This document shows positions 1 to 9,139 of a stretch of 64,000 nucleotides of DNA, piece by piece. This DNA comes from Bacillus sp. FJAT-14578 (lineage in GTDB: Bacteria > Bacillota > Bacilli > Bacillales > Bacillaceae_H): the NCBI RefSeq assembly GCF_000504165.1, contig NZ_AYSE01000006.1, forward strand, positions 424,177 through 488,176, written 5' to 3'. How positions within the stretch are numbered: position 1 is the stretch's first letter; each line of letters begins with the position of its first letter. The notes beneath the pieces were generated by a model, which was not told where the DNA came from, did not search any database, and worked only from the letters and a program-made list of their open reading frames with translations. The translations under genes were made by a program, and so were the position numbers.

Positions 1-54
1 ATTAATTTTCATTGTATTTGGACTCGGAGTCGGCTCGATTGACTTAATTTTCAT
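1..54 (-). CDS. ypgR: NifU N-domain/HEAT-repeat protein, 5' end only
   Basis: Only the first 18 codons are inside the window. They encode MKIKSIEPTPSPNTMKIN, the opening of the Nfu/NifU N-terminal domain; proteins of the YpgR/CvfC type (conserved virulence factor C, NifU N-domain plus HEAT repeats) start this way. A strong ribosome site (GAAGGAG) lies a few bases before the ATG at 54. I recall ypgR beside ypgQ in B. subtilis, and ypgQ follows at 2200-2844, which supports the name. The rest of the protein is outside the window, so the HEAT part is inferred. A stand-alone Nfu-like protein is the alternative. Confidence 0.7.
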   Translation of the reverse strand, partial: MKIKSIEPTPSPNTMKIN

Positions 55-77
55 AGTTGCGTCTCCTTCTTTTCTAT

Positions 78-130
78 TTTATCCCTCATTAACGGGCAGT
101 AAGTCCTCCACTTCTGGAAGTTTCCTTTAT
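78..130. repeat. Short copy of a dispersed folded repeat
   Basis: This stretch begins TTTATCCCTCATTAACGG and ends TGGAAGTTTCCTTTAT. Both ends match, in the same order, the reverse complement of the larger repeat at 13650-13830. The roughly 100-base middle of the larger copy is missing here. It sits just upstream of the ribosome site of the NifU/HEAT gene, so it would lie in that gene's leader. Seen by eye; identity outside the two ends is not claimed. Confidence 0.55.
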
Positions 131-178
131 AAATTGTAGCATATGTGAAAAAGTCAAGTCTAACAACACGATTAAGAA

Positions 179-309
179 GCCCCGTCTATAATCCCAATAA
201 ACTTAGGATTTCATGACGGGGCTCTTTATTCAACAATCCGTTTTTGTATATACCGTTCGTTGATGTAAGGTGACTCAAAAGATTTGCTTTTTAGACCGTT
301 TGAGTCACC
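179..309 (-). terminator. Bipartite terminator repeat, copy A
   Basis: Two hairpins in minus-strand order. The first has arms GGTGACTCAAA and TTTGAGTCACC (269-279 and 299-309), and the TGA stop codon of the ABC-F gene lies inside an arm. About 50 bases on, the second has arms GCCCCGTC and GACGGGGC (179-186 and 215-222), with an ATCC/GGAT inner motif. The same pair of hairpins recurs downstream of other genes in this window. Confidence 0.6.
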
Positions 310-2203
310 CTCCCTGCATTTCTTCCACGATTTCAGACAGTTCTGCCCAGCGGTCCATCATTTTGTTCAATTCTTCATTTGTCCGTTCTTGTTCGAGTGT
401 TAGATTATGCGCTTTTTCATAGTTGCTTCCCGATGCTTCGATATCAGCAGCAATTTGTTCAAGCTTTTCTTCAAGCGCAGCGATTTTGTCTTCAATTTCA
501 TCCCATTCACGCTGCTCATTATAAGAAAGTTTTCGTTTTTTCGGTTTGTCTGCCTGCTGTATTTTATCGTCTTTAACCTTTGGCGTTGATTCGATTTGTG
601 CCTGCTTTTGAAGCTTCTCTTCCAAATAATCCGTATAGGCGCCAAAATACGTCGAGATAGCGCCATTCCCCTCAAACACCAGTAAATAATCCACCACTTT
701 ATCCAAGAAGTACCGATCATGCGAAACCGTCAATACAACGCCCGGAAATTCTTCAAGGTAATCTTCCAATACCGTTAACGTTTGCGTATCCAGATCGTTT
801 GTCGGCTCATCCAGTAAAAGAACGTTCGGTGCCGTCATCAGCAATTTCAATAGATAGAGACGCCGTTTCTCTCCCCCTGACAGTTTACGAAGCGGTGTCC
901 CGTGTGTATGAGACGGAAATAGAAAACGCTCAAGCATTTGTGAGGCCGACAGCGTTTTCCCATCTGTTGTATGAATGACTTCAGCCGATTCTTTAATGTA
1001 GTCAATCATGCGCTGGTTCAAATTCATATCGTCGTTTTCTTGTGTGTAGTACGCGATTTTAACCGTCTGTCCCGTATCGACCTCCCCGCTGTCCGGCTGA
1101 ATACGGCCTGCAATCATATTCAACAAAGTTGATTTTCCGCTGCCGTTGGAGCCGACGATTCCAATACGGTCACTTTTTTTCACGATATGGGTAAAGTCCC
1201 TTAAAATGACCTTCTCATCATAAGATTTATATACTGCTTTAAACTCGAACACTTTCTTTCCTAACCGGCTTCCTGCCAGACTCATGTCTAGCTTTTCAGA
1301 TTGCGATTTATCAAGCTTTGTTTCTAATTGCTCAAAACGCTGAATTCTCGCTTTTTGCTTTGTTGTTCGCGCCTTTGCTCCGCGGCGAATCCATGCGAGT
1401 TCGTTTCGGTATAAGTTGTGCAGCTTGGACTGGGTCGCTTGCTCCTGCTCTTCCCGAAGTGCTTTCGCTTCCAAAAAAGCTCCATAATTCCCTGTATAAC
1501 TGTACAATGTTCCTTTATCCAGCTCGAAAATGCGATTGGTTACGGCATCCAAGAAATAACGGTCATGCGTCACAAGAAGAAGCGCCCCTTGATAACGTGC
1601 CAAGTACTCCTCCAACCATTTTACCGTTTCATAATCAAGATGGTTCGTCGGTTCATCCAAAATAAGCAAATCCGGTGTCTCAATCAATACTTGAGCAAGT
1701 GCTACCCTCTTTTTCTGACCGCCGGATAACTCCCCCATTTTTTGGCGCATATTCGTAATGCCAAGCTTTGTTAAGATTGCCTGAGCACTTGAATTTGTTT
1801 CCCACGCATTCATCGCGTCCATTTTCTGCTGGAGTTTATATAATCTTTCTTGATATGTTTCATTTGTAGAATCTTGTTCCAAATCATATAAAGCAAACTC
1901 ATAATCTTTTAATAACCTGAGCAAAGGGGTGTCCCCGCTGAATACTTGCTCGATCACCGTCAGATTTTCATCGAATTCCGGCTGTTGCGCCAAGTAGCTG
2001 ACGTGATAGTCTTTTGAATGAGTCATCTCACCGGAATCGGCAAATTCCAATCCCGCGATGATTTTTAAGAGAGTGGATTTACCGGTTCCATTCACCCCGA
2101 TTAAACCGGCGCGTTCCTGGTCCGAAATCGTAAACGTAATGTTTTGAAAAAGCTCTTTTTCACCGTATGTTTTCGTCACGTTTTCTACCGTTAACATCTT
2201 CAT
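305..2203 (-). CDS. yfmR: ABC-F ribosome-associated ATPase, YfmR/Uup type
   Basis: A 632-residue soluble protein with two ABC ATPase domains in tandem and no membrane segments, the layout of ABC-F translation factors. The first domain has Walker A GVNGTGKST, signature LSGGQ and Walker B LLILDEPTNHLD. The second has GSNGSGKST, LSGGE and LLLDEPTNDLD. A charged linker separates them, and the last 70 or so residues form a Lys/Glu-rich coiled coil, which favours YfmR/Uup over shorter ABC-F types. ABC-F proteins bind the ribosomal E site; YfmR is reported to relieve stalled ribosomes alongside EF-P. The chosen ATG overlaps the ypgQ stop as ATGA, so the two are translationally coupled. An antibiotic-resistance ABC-F is less likely given the housekeeping setting. 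Confidence 0.85.
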   Translation of the reverse strand: MKMLTVENVTKTYGEKELFQNITFTISDQERAGLIGVNGTGKSTLLKIIAGLEFADSGEMTHSKDYHVSYLAQQPEFDENLTVIEQVFSGDTPLLRLLKDYEFALYDLEQDSTNETYQERLYKLQQKMDAMNAWETNSSAQAILTKLGITNMRQKMGELSGGQKKRVALAQVLIETPDLLILDEPTNHLDYETVKWLEEYLARYQGALLLVTHDRYFLDAVTNRIFELDKGTLYSYTGNYGAFLEAKALREEQEQATQSKLHNLYRNELAWIRRGAKARTTKQKARIQRFEQLETKLDKSQSEKLDMSLAGSRLGKKVFEFKAVYKSYDEKVILRDFTHIVKKSDRIGIVGSNGSGKSTLLNMIAGRIQPDSGEVDTGQTVKIAYYTQENDDMNLNQRMIDYIKESAEVIHTTDGKTLSASQMLERFLFPSHTHGTPLRKLSGGEKRRLYLLKLLMTAPNVLLLDEPTNDLDTQTLTVLEDYLEEFPGVVLTVSHDRYFLDKVVDYLLVFEGNGAISTYFGAYTDYLEEKLQKQAQIESTPKVKDDKIQQADKPKKRKLSYNEQREWDEIEDKIAALEEKLEQIAADIEASGSNYEKAHNLTLEQERTNEELNKMMDRWAELSEIVEEMQGG

Positions 2204-2844
2204 TGCCAACCATTCCATTCTTTCATAAATTGTTGTAAAAAGTGCTCCATATATTCATGGCGTTCTTCTGCCAATCGTTTAGCTGTACCCGTATTCATCA
2301 AGTCATTAAGCTTCAATAGTTTTTCATAAAAATGGTGAACTGCCGTACTTTTCCCCTGTCGGTACTCTTTTTCGGTCATCGTTTCCCGTACTGATACGTC
2401 TTTGTCATACATCGCATGCCCTTTTGCACCGGCATACATGAACGTGCGGGCAATTCCAATCGCTCCGATTGCATCGAGACGGTCCGCATCTTGAACGATT
2501 TTCCCTTCGAGTGTACTCATTGAAGGGCGGTTTCCTCCTTTAAACGACATCGTCGAAATAATATGTAGGATTTGTTCTGTCACCTCAAAGGCGATTCCTT
2601 GCGTGTTCAGCCATTCTTTCAATTCCCGATAAGCGGCTTCCACGTCCGTGACGACTTTATCGTCTACCACATCATGCAGCAAAGCTGCAAGTTCAATGAT
2701 AAGCAAATCTCCGCCTTCTTGCCTCGCTATGTAAAGGGCATTGTCCCGCACTCTTCGTATATGTTCCCAGTCATGGCCGCTATGATCGTGAGCGAGTTTC
2801 TCTCTTACCCATTTTTCCGTTCGCCATATGATTTCATTATTCAT
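2200..2844 (-). CDS. ypgQ: HD-domain phosphohydrolase YpgQ
   Basis: A 214-residue protein of the HD metal-dependent phosphohydrolase superfamily. Visible motifs are an early His in DHSGHDWEHIRRV, the HD pair in ALLHDVVDDK and a later Asp in VQDADRLDAIGAIG, which together make the metal site. I recall B. subtilis YpgQ as a nucleotide pyrophosphohydrolase, but the substrate cannot be read from sequence. The ATG at 2844 follows a GAGG site; a TTG two codons upstream opens the longer frame but is poorly placed. The stop overlaps the start of the ABC-F gene. Confidence 0.85.
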   Translation of the reverse strand: MNNEIIWRTEKWVREKLAHDHSGHDWEHIRRVRDNALYIARQEGGDLLIIELAALLHDVVDDKVVTDVEAAYRELKEWLNTQGIAFEVTEQILHIISTMSFKGGNRPSMSTLEGKIVQDADRLDAIGAIGIARTFMYAGAKGHAMYDKDVSVRETMTEKEYRQGKSTAVHHFYEKLLKLNDLMNTGTAKRLAEERHEYMEHFLQQFMKEWNGWQ

Positions 2845-2959
2845 GATCAAACCTCATTCTCATTTTAAAGTTCAACGTTATTGTATCATGAAAAAATCAT
2901 TTATTGGAGAAATAGCCGATAATGGTTGGGCCAATGGCAGATAGTAAAAAAATGTTCCA

Positions 2960-3002
2960 TTGATTTAAAAAGAGACAGGAATCCTGTCTCTTTTTAAATC
3001 AA
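2960..3002 (-). terminator. Terminator overlapping the bsaA stop codon
   Basis: A perfect inverted repeat with 20-base arms (2960-2979 and 2983-3002) and a 3-base loop, GC-rich inside (GAGACAGG) and A/T-rich outside. The last codons and TAA stop of the glutathione peroxidase gene lie inside the right arm, so the hairpin forms as that gene ends. Confidence 0.8.
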
Positions 3003-3470
3003 TGCTTCAAGTTCTTTTTCCAGGTCAGCCGGTGCAGTTTGGGGCGCAAACCGTTTTACAACGGCCCCCTCTTTATTCACTAAAAACTTCGTGAAATTCC
3101 ATTTGATTCCTTTTGATCCAAGGAGACCGGGAGCTTCGCTTGCTAAATACGCAAACAACGGATCCGCATGATCACCCTTGACATCTACCTTGGCAAACAT
3201 CGGGAAGGCCACTCCATAGTTCAACTCACAAAAAGATTCAATTTCTGGCTCGGAACCTGGCTCTTGCCCTCCAAATTGATTGCAAGGAAATCCCAATATT
3301 TCAACGCCCCGGTCTTTATACTTTTCATATAACTCTTGAAGACCTTTATATTGCGGCGTGAATCCGCACTTACTTGCCGTATTGACGATGACGAGCACTT
3401 TTCCTTTATATTGCTCCAGAGATACTTCTTCTCCTTTAATCGTCTTAACAGAATATGAATAGACGCTCAT
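2994..3470 (-). CDS. bsaA: Glutathione peroxidase-family thiol peroxidase
   Basis: A 158-residue cytoplasmic peroxidase that reduces hydroperoxides. The peroxidatic Cys is residue 35 in [12 protein letters not shown]. The family's [13 protein letters not shown] block supplies the active-site Gln, and [10 protein letters not shown] supplies the Trp. There is no selenocysteine, as usual in bacteria, where the reductant is probably thioredoxin rather than glutathione. The ATG at 3470 has GAAGGAGG seven bases before it; the open frame runs 34 codons further upstream but lacks a site there. I recall bsaA beside ypgQ in B. subtilis, which matches. Confidence 0.9.
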   Translation of the reverse strand: MSVYSYSVKTIKGEEVSLEQYKGKVLVIVNTASKCGFTPQYKGLQELYEKYKDRGVEILGFPCNQFGGQEPGSEPEIESFCELNYGVAFPMFAKVDVKGDHADPLFAYLASEAPGLLGSKGIKWNFTKFLVNKEGAVVKRFAPQTAPADLEKELEALI

Positions 3471-3614
3471 CTTTTCTTCCTCCTTCAACAAGCCGAATGC
3501 ACTGGCAAATATATGGCCAGTTGCATCTTCGCTCCCTTTTCTCCATTGTAAATCGCTTTTATCAAATAGCAAAAAAGAACGCTCTTAGGCGCCGCTCATT
3601 CCCCATCGATTTTT

Positions 3615-4127
3615 TCATCCATCTCCATTATTAAATTTCTGAATCGTCTCCAACATATAATCGACCATCTCAATGATGTCATCTACTTGGTCTTCATAAA
3701 TATAACGGTTGAACTTAATCTTCATTTCATTTTTGTACTCATTTGTTCCGATAAGATGACTGACTCGCTGTTCAATGATTCTCTCTTCTCCCCAAATGGC
3801 CCGCAGTTGTTTCTCGTAGTTCGCACATTGTACGTCCGTAAACGTACTCATTTGTGATAAAACAAAATCAATTTCAATTAAACACCCCGGCTTTACTTGT
3901 TTGTTTCCGGATAATTCAGCATGGATATGGTCGATATGGGTTGTTAATAATAAAGAAGCCACTATCGCACTCGTTTGTTGAAAAGAAATGCGGTATACAC
4001 GTGAAAAGCGCGCAAGATCCACATAATCCTCACGATTTACAACCGATACATGCCCCTCTAAATCAAGGTCATACACTTCCCCTTCAATGACTACTTTTAA
4101 ATTATCAAATACAATGGGATCAAACAT
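3615..4127 (-). CDS. Hypothetical protein, 170 aa
   Basis: I do not recognise this 170-residue protein. It has no signal peptide, membrane segment or Cys cluster motif. It is mixed alpha/beta in character, with an acidic C-terminus (EDQVDDIIEMVDYMLETIQ) that looks helical. A purine-rich AAGGAAAAGGAACG site precedes the ATG. It stands between the glutathione peroxidase and formate-THF ligase genes, on the same strand as both, with its own upstream gap, so an operon link to either is uncertain. Confidence 0.7.
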   Translation of the reverse strand: MFDPIVFDNLKVVIEGEVYDLDLEGHVSVVNREDYVDLARFSRVYRISFQQTSAIVASLLLTTHIDHIHAELSGNKQVKPGCLIEIDFVLSQMSTFTDVQCANYEKQLRAIWGEERIIEQRVSHLIGTNEYKNEMKIKFNRYIYEDQVDDIIEMVDYMLETIQKFNNGDG

Positions 4128-4211
4128 TTTTATCGTTCCTTTTCCTTTTCTTCTATGTATGAAGCATAATCAAACAGCTGAATATTTGCAAATTCTTCTT
4201 TCGGCACACCA

Positions 4212-4245
4212 AAAACCATAAATCCCTTAATGGATTTATGGTTTT
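4212..4245 (-). terminator. Terminator of the formate-THF ligase gene
   Basis: Arms of 14 bases, AAAACCATAAATCC and GGATTTATGGTTTT, around a 6-base loop, immediately after the fhs stop in the minus direction. A/T tracts on both sides make it potentially bidirectional. Confidence 0.75.
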
Positions 4246-4252
4246 TCCCCAA

Positions 4253-5941
4253 TCAAAAAATTCCTATGGCCCGGCCGCTTTCATCGACATCCATGTTGAG
4301 AGCCGACGGTTTTTTGGGCAATCCAGGCATGGTCATGATGGCTCCTGTTAAAGCTACTAAAAACCCCGCCCCGATGGAAGGACGGAATTCCCGGATCGTA
4401 ATCGTAAATCCAGATGGGCGGCCCAATTTCGTTTGGTCATCACTTAGCGAATATTGCGTTTTGGCCATGCAAATCGGCAAATGATCCCAACCGAATTTTT
4501 CAAACTGGATCATTTGTTTTTTGGCTTTAGGCGAGAACTCAACTCCATCTGCTCCATATACGACTTTTGCAATGGTTTCTACTTTCGTTTCAATCGAACT
4601 AGACGTGTCATAAATCGGCGCAAATCCATTCTTGCCTTTGTCAATCGATTCGAGTACTTTTTCGGCCAGCTCCATACCGCCTTCTCCGCCCTTTTCCCAC
4701 ACTTCCGTTAAAGCAACAGGGGCATGGTGGGCTTTGCACCATGATAGGAGCGCATCTACTTCTTGCTCTGTATCCGTGACAAAACGATTGATGGCCACCA
4801 CAAACGGCAAGCCGAACGCTTCAATCGTTTCGATATGCTTTTGTAAGTTGGTTATGCCCGCTTTAAGCGCTTCGACATTTTCAATAGCCAGGTGATTCTT
4901 CTCTACACCGCCGTGCATTTTTAATGCTCGAATCGTCGCAACGATGACAACTGCTTCCGGTTTGATTCCGCTCATGCGCGCCTTAATATCCAAAAACTTC
5001 TCGGCCCCCAAATCAGCGCCAAATCCAGCTTCTGTCACGACATATTCTCCGAGCTTGGCCGCCATTTTAGTTGCGATGACACTGTTGCATCCATGGGCGA
5101 TATTCGCAAACGGTCCTCCGTGAATAATGGCCGGTGTATGTTCAAGTGTTTGGACCAGGTTCGGTTTTAAGGCATCTTTCAATAAAAGCGTCAGCGCACC
5201 TTGTACACCAAGATCTGCTGCCGTCACCGGTTTATCGTCCATATTGTAGGCAACCACTATACGGGCAAGACGATTTTTCAAATCCTGCATATCCGCTGCC
5301 AAACAGAACACGGCCATGATTTCAGATGCGACGGTAATGTCAAACCCGTCTTCACGCGGAACACCTTGCACAGGGCCGCCTAGTCCGATGACCACTTGTC
5401 TTAAAGCGCGATCATTCATATCAACGACACGCTTCCAGGAAATTTTTCTTGTATCGATGCGAAGCTCATTCCCTTGATGAATATGATTGTCAATGAAGGC
5501 CGCCAATGCATTGTTCGCAGCTGTAATCGCGTGAAAATCACCTGTAAAATGCAGGTTGATGTCTTCCATAGGAATGACCTGTGAGTAACCGCCTCCTGCG
5601 GCTCCTCCTTTAATGCCCATGACCGGTCCGAGAGAAGGCTCTCGGATGGCAATGATCGCTTTTTTTCCTAACCGGTTGAGTGCCTGTCCCAATCCAACGG
5701 TTACCGTTGACTTTCCTTCCCCGGCAGGAGTGGGATTGATGGCTGTCACCAAAATGACTTTTCCATCTTCTTTTTTATGTAATCGATTCAATACATTAAG
5801 CGACAGCTTTGCCTTATAGTGACCATAAGGTTCCACTTCGTCGTCCATTAAATCCAATTGTCCCGCGATATCCATAATCTTCTTCATTGTTGCTTCTTGG
5901 GCAATTTGCAAATCACTTTTATAAGTTGGTGTCATGCTCAT
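4253..5941 (-). CDS. fhs: Formate-tetrahydrofolate ligase
   Basis: A 562-residue ATP-dependent ligase making 10-formyl-tetrahydrofolate from formate and THF, feeding one-carbon units to purine and formylmethionine synthesis. The length is normal for the family. The ATP-binding loop [18 protein letters not shown] is near residue 72, followed by [20 protein letters not shown]. The family blocks NIAHGCNS and [14 protein letters not shown] are also present. The start is the first of two nearby ATGs (MSMT), with GGAGG seven bases before it. It appears monocistronic, and no riboswitch is visible in the 174-base gap to the divergent metA. Confidence 0.97.
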   Translation of the reverse strand: MSMTPTYKSDLQIAQEATMKKIMDIAGQLDLMDDEVEPYGHYKAKLSLNVLNRLHKKEDGKVILVTAINPTPAGEGKSTVTVGLGQALNRLGKKAIIAIREPSLGPVMGIKGGAAGGGYSQVIPMEDINLHFTGDFHAITAANNALAAFIDNHIHQGNELRIDTRKISWKRVVDMNDRALRQVVIGLGGPVQGVPREDGFDITVASEIMAVFCLAADMQDLKNRLARIVVAYNMDDKPVTAADLGVQGALTLLLKDALKPNLVQTLEHTPAIIHGGPFANIAHGCNSVIATKMAAKLGEYVVTEAGFGADLGAEKFLDIKARMSGIKPEAVVIVATIRALKMHGGVEKNHLAIENVEALKAGITNLQKHIETIEAFGLPFVVAINRFVTDTEQEVDALLSWCKAHHAPVALTEVWEKGGEGGMELAEKVLESIDKGKNGFAPIYDTSSSIETKVETIAKVVYGADGVEFSPKAKKQMIQFEKFGWDHLPICMAKTQYSLSDDQTKLGRPSGFTITIREFRPSIGAGFLVALTGAIMTMPGLPKKPSALNMDVDESGRAIGIF

Positions 5942-6114
5942 TCTTGGACCTCCACTCTCTTGCTGCTTCTATGCGCTCTTATTTTAACATGTTCCATTTC
6001 GGGCTTGGACAAAAAAGAATCAATTTTCCAAATAAACATGATTGCTTAATTTTCTGTATATTTTTATAATGTATATATTATTTTACATGCTACGTTTAGA
6101 AGGAGGTTTTTCTA

Positions 6115-7023
6115 TTGCCCATTAATATCCCGCGCGAATTGCCTGCCAAAACCATTTTAGAAAAAGAGCGGATTTTCGTGATGGATGATCTTCGAGCGGT
6201 CTCCCAAGATATCCGTCCATTAAATATTGTGATCCTTAACTTAATGCCTGAAAAAGAAAAAACAGAAACACAATTACTGCGATTATTAGGAAACTCGCCT
6301 CTACAGGTGAATATTACATTGTTATATCCGGCCACACACGAAACAAAAACAACTAGCCAAATCCATCTCGATCAGTTTTACAAAACCTTCGATGAAATTA
6401 AACACCGCAAGTATGACGGAATGATCATTACAGGCGCACCTGTCGAACAGCTGCCTTTTGAACAGGTCGACTATTGGCCGGAGCTTTCCGAAATCATGGA
6501 TTGGTCGAAAACGAATGTCACGTCTACCCTGCATATTTGCTGGGGAGCGCAGGCTGGCCTATATCATCATTTCGGAATTGAAAAATATGACTTACCCCAA
6601 AAGTGTTCTGGTGTTTTCCGTCATCACTTGCTTGATGAACCCATTAAACTATTGCGCGGATTGGATGATCAGTTTTGCTCTCCTCATTCACGACATACAG
6701 ACATTCATAAAGAAGCAATCGAACAGCACCCTGACTTGATTCTGCTGTCACATTCAGATGAAGCTGGTGTATACCTTGCCATGTCAAAAGATGAGAAGTT
6801 CATCTTTATTACAGGACATCCGGAATACGATGCCGAAACTCTGCAGCAAGAGTATGTCCGCGATCTCCAAAGAGGCATGGATGCGCAGGCACCCGTACAC
6901 TATTTTCCTGAAAACGACCCGAACAATAAGCCAATCAAAACATGGCGCTCCCATGCGTACTTATTGTTTATGAACTGGTTGAATTATTACGTTTATCAAG
7001 AAACTCCTTACGTTTGGGAGTAA
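6115..7023 (+). CDS. metA: Homoserine O-acetyltransferase
   Basis: A 302-residue enzyme that activates homoserine for methionine synthesis. The nucleophile Cys142 lies in [13 protein letters not shown], and the catalytic His235 and Glu237 in GHPEYD. Residue 111, after GAPV, is Glu. In MetA enzymes Glu here is associated with acetyl-CoA use and Gly with succinyl-CoA, so this protein is predicted to be an acetyltransferase. The start is TTG at 6115, with GGAGG a few bases before it; no ATG gives the conserved N-terminus. No SAM-riboswitch leader is visible upstream. The gene ends before a strong terminator. Confidence 0.95.
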   Translation: MPINIPRELPAKTILEKERIFVMDDLRAVSQDIRPLNIVILNLMPEKEKTETQLLRLLGNSPLQVNITLLYPATHETKTTSQIHLDQFYKTFDEIKHRKYDGMIITGAPVEQLPFEQVDYWPELSEIMDWSKTNVTSTLHICWGAQAGLYHHFGIEKYDLPQKCSGVFRHHLLDEPIKLLRGLDDQFCSPHSRHTDIHKEAIEQHPDLILLSHSDEAGVYLAMSKDEKFIFITGHPEYDAETLQQEYVRDLQRGMDAQAPVHYFPENDPNNKPIKTWRSHAYLLFMNWLNYYVYQETPYVWE

Positions 7024-7060
7024 GAGAACTGTTGCCATACCGCCGTGCGCCCTCATTTCT

Positions 7061-7106
7061 AAAAACGCAAACAAACCTTCATACGTCAAGGTTTGTTTGC
7101 GTTTTT
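7061..7106 (+). terminator. metA terminator
   Basis: Perfect 19-base arms, 7061-7079 and 7088-7106, with the core ACGCAAACAAACCTT and an 8-base loop, followed by a T run. It is probably bidirectional. Confidence 0.85.
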
Positions 7107-7182
7107 TTATGTAATTCGCATGGGTATCATTCCCACTATATACATTTAACACTCTAATACTTTATTACAATAAAATTTCCCA

Positions 7183-7211
7183 TTGACTTTCACTACTCTT
7201 TTCCGTATTCT
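7183..7211 (+). promoter_or_regulatory. Sigma-A-type promoter of the L-box leader
   Basis: TTGACT at 7183-7188 and TATTCT at 7206-7211 with a 17-base spacer, about 25-40 bases before the riboswitch starts. Confidence 0.5.
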
Positions 7212-7235
7212 AAGTAATGTTATTGAATAAATATT

Positions 7236-7425
7236 CCTCATCGGCTCAAGATGAGGTAGAGGTTGCGGTGTTTAATAGTAGGTTGACGGAGGGTCAGAGG
7301 ACTTGATGAAATCAATTGAAAGGAACCATCGCCGAAGCGTCGTTATTCTCTGGTTTCGATAGCTGGGACTGTATCCGAAGAGGTGCAGGACTGTCATAGT
7401 TATAACTATGATGAACTATCCATTT
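7236..7425 (+). ncRNA. Lysine riboswitch (L-box)
   Basis: This leader has the conserved L-box blocks in order: GAGGTAGAGGTTGCG, an AGTAGG turn, the GGAACCATCGCCGAAG core that is most diagnostic, the GCTGGGACTG segment and the closing GATGAACTATC. A CCTCATC/GATGAGG hairpin overlaps its 5' edge. A terminator follows, then a basic amino acid permease. L-boxes fold on lysine and stop transcription, so uptake should be shut off when lysine is plentiful. Boundaries are approximate. Confidence 0.9.
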
Positions 7426-7446
7426 GACTGATGCGGTAAAATTCCC

Positions 7447-7472
7447 CACACCATCAGCAGGTGTGTTTTTTT
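7447..7472 (+). terminator. Riboswitch expression-platform terminator
   Basis: Arms CACACC and GGTGTG around a 7-base loop, followed by seven or more Ts, between the L-box and the permease. It is the regulated terminator of the lysine riboswitch. Confidence 0.8.
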
Positions 7473-7559
7473 ATGCCTTTACAGCTTTTGACGTAATAAC
7501 ACAAACAGGTAGTCTCCTATATTGGACAATAGGAAATATTATATAAGGAGAATAACAAT

Positions 7560-8984
7560 ATGAGTAAAAATAATAAGCTAGGCCTATGGATTTTAACAGC
7601 TCTTGTAGTAGGGAACATGGTTGGATCCGGAATCTTTATGTTGCCGCGCTCTTTATCGGAAGCGGCAAGTCCGGCCGGTGTAATGGGAGCTTGGATTTTA
7701 ACCGGAGCGGGTGTTCTTATGACAGCATTGGTATTTGGTAACTTAGCCGTAAGAAAACCGAAATTAACCGGCGGTCCTCAAATATATGCAAAGGAACTAT
7801 TTAAAAAAGGTTCGCAAGCAGCATTACTTTCCGGTTTTATGTCCTCCTGGGGTTACTGGATTGGAAATTTTGCAGGTAATGTCGCGATTATCACTACTTT
7901 TACCGGGTATTTATCCACGTTTTTCCCAGTCCTTACAAGCCAGGCAGAATGGATTACGATTGGTTCTTTTACCCTAAAAGTCGGAAACGCTCTAACATTC
8001 GCTGTTTGTACAATCCTTCTATGGGGAACCCATTTCATTATTTTAAGAGGAATAGAAAACGCGGGGAAATTAAATTTTTTCGCAACTGCAGCCAAAGTAA
8101 TCGGATTCTTTTTGTTTATTTTAATAGGGCTGTTTGCCTTCCAAAAAGCAAACATTCTTCCGTTCGTTGCACCTAGAGTAGATGAAGCGGGCCAAACCAT
8201 TGGCTTGTTCAGCCAAATCAACAATGCAGCCCTCGCTACTCTCTGGGCATTTGTTGGGGTGGAATCAGCGGTTGTTTTTGCCTCAAGAGCCAAAAGACAA
8301 ATAGACGTCAAACGTGCCACTATCCTTGGGTTGGTTATCACCCTCGCTCTTTATATCGGCATTAGTACACTTGTGATGGGGATGCTCAGTCAACAACAGC
8401 TTATCCATTCTGATAAACCTTTAATCGATGCCATTCAAACCGTGCTTGGACCGATTGGGGGCAAAGCCTTGGCAGCGATTGGATTAATTAGTTTATTAGG
8501 TTCTACAATGGGTTGGGTCCTGTTAAGTGCCGAAGTCCCATATCAAGCGGCGAAACAAGGCTTATTTCTCCCGGCATTTTTAAAAGAAAACAAAAATGGA
8601 ATTCCTGTTTTCTCTCTTACTGTATCGAATATTCTCGCACAATTGTTCATTTTTTCTACCATTTCAAATTCTATTTCAGCGGCATTTGACTTTGTTATTT
8701 ACATTGCCACATTATCCTATCTTGTTCCTTATTTTATCTCATCCGTTTTTCAATTAAAACTCGTGATTACAGGTGAGACGTATGATAATAAAAAGAGCAG
8801 GGTTATAGACGGAATCATAGGGGGACTTTCCACTCTTTATTCCGTGTGGGTCATTATCGCGGGAACAGCAGATATCAAGACCTTTACTTTCGGAGTGGCT
8901 CTATTGGCGAGCGGTATTTTGTTTTACAATCAAGTAAAAAGACATGTACAAAACAACGATACAGAGAAAAAACTTTCTGCTTAA
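7560..8984 (+). CDS. yvsH: Lysine/basic amino acid permease, APA family
   Basis: A 474-residue polytopic membrane protein of the basic amino acid/polyamine antiporter (APA) branch of the APC superfamily, with about a dozen hydrophobic segments. The N-terminal NMVGSGIFMLP is the substrate-binding TM1 motif (GSGIF). The length is usual for arginine:ornithine-type antiporters. I recall B. subtilis YvsH as an L-box-controlled member of this family, and the lysine riboswitch directly upstream makes lysine uptake or exchange the best guess. AAGGAG lies ahead of the ATG. It is monocistronic and ends before its own terminator. Arginine or cadaverine as substrate cannot be excluded. Confidence 0.88.
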   Translation: MSKNNKLGLWILTALVVGNMVGSGIFMLPRSLSEAASPAGVMGAWILTGAGVLMTALVFGNLAVRKPKLTGGPQIYAKELFKKGSQAALLSGFMSSWGYWIGNFAGNVAIITTFTGYLSTFFPVLTSQAEWITIGSFTLKVGNALTFAVCTILLWGTHFIILRGIENAGKLNFFATAAKVIGFFLFILIGLFAFQKANILPFVAPRVDEAGQTIGLFSQINNAALATLWAFVGVESAVVFASRAKRQIDVKRATILGLVITLALYIGISTLVMGMLSQQQLIHSDKPLIDAIQTVLGPIGGKALAAIGLISLLGSTMGWVLLSAEVPYQAAKQGLFLPAFLKENKNGIPVFSLTVSNILAQLFIFSTISNSISAAFDFVIYIATLSYLVPYFISSVFQLKLVITGETYDNKKSRVIDGIIGGLSTLYSVWVIIAGTADIKTFTFGVALLASGILFYNQVKRHVQNNDTEKKLSA

Positions 8985-8987
8985 AAT

Positions 8988-9016
8988 AAGCGAGCATGTG
9001 CCAACATGCTCGCTTT
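8988..9016 (+). terminator. Terminator of the lysine permease gene
   Basis: Arms AAGCGAGCATG and CATGCTCGCTT around a 6-base loop, starting three bases after the stop codon. Confidence 0.75.
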
Positions 9017-9139
9017 ATCATTGTCCTTTTTGGAAGGCATACTACTTCCCTTGCATCCAATGGACAAACCTCCGCATGGTCATTTTTACTTATATAGTGT
9101 GTCCATGTCAGTCAAAGAATAAAAAGTATTAAGTGAATC

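Noticed and set aside
3480..3600. Terminator-like GAGCG repeats before bsaA
   Set aside because: The two copies are direct, not inverted, so no hairpin forms; only a weak CTGGC/GCCAG pair is present.
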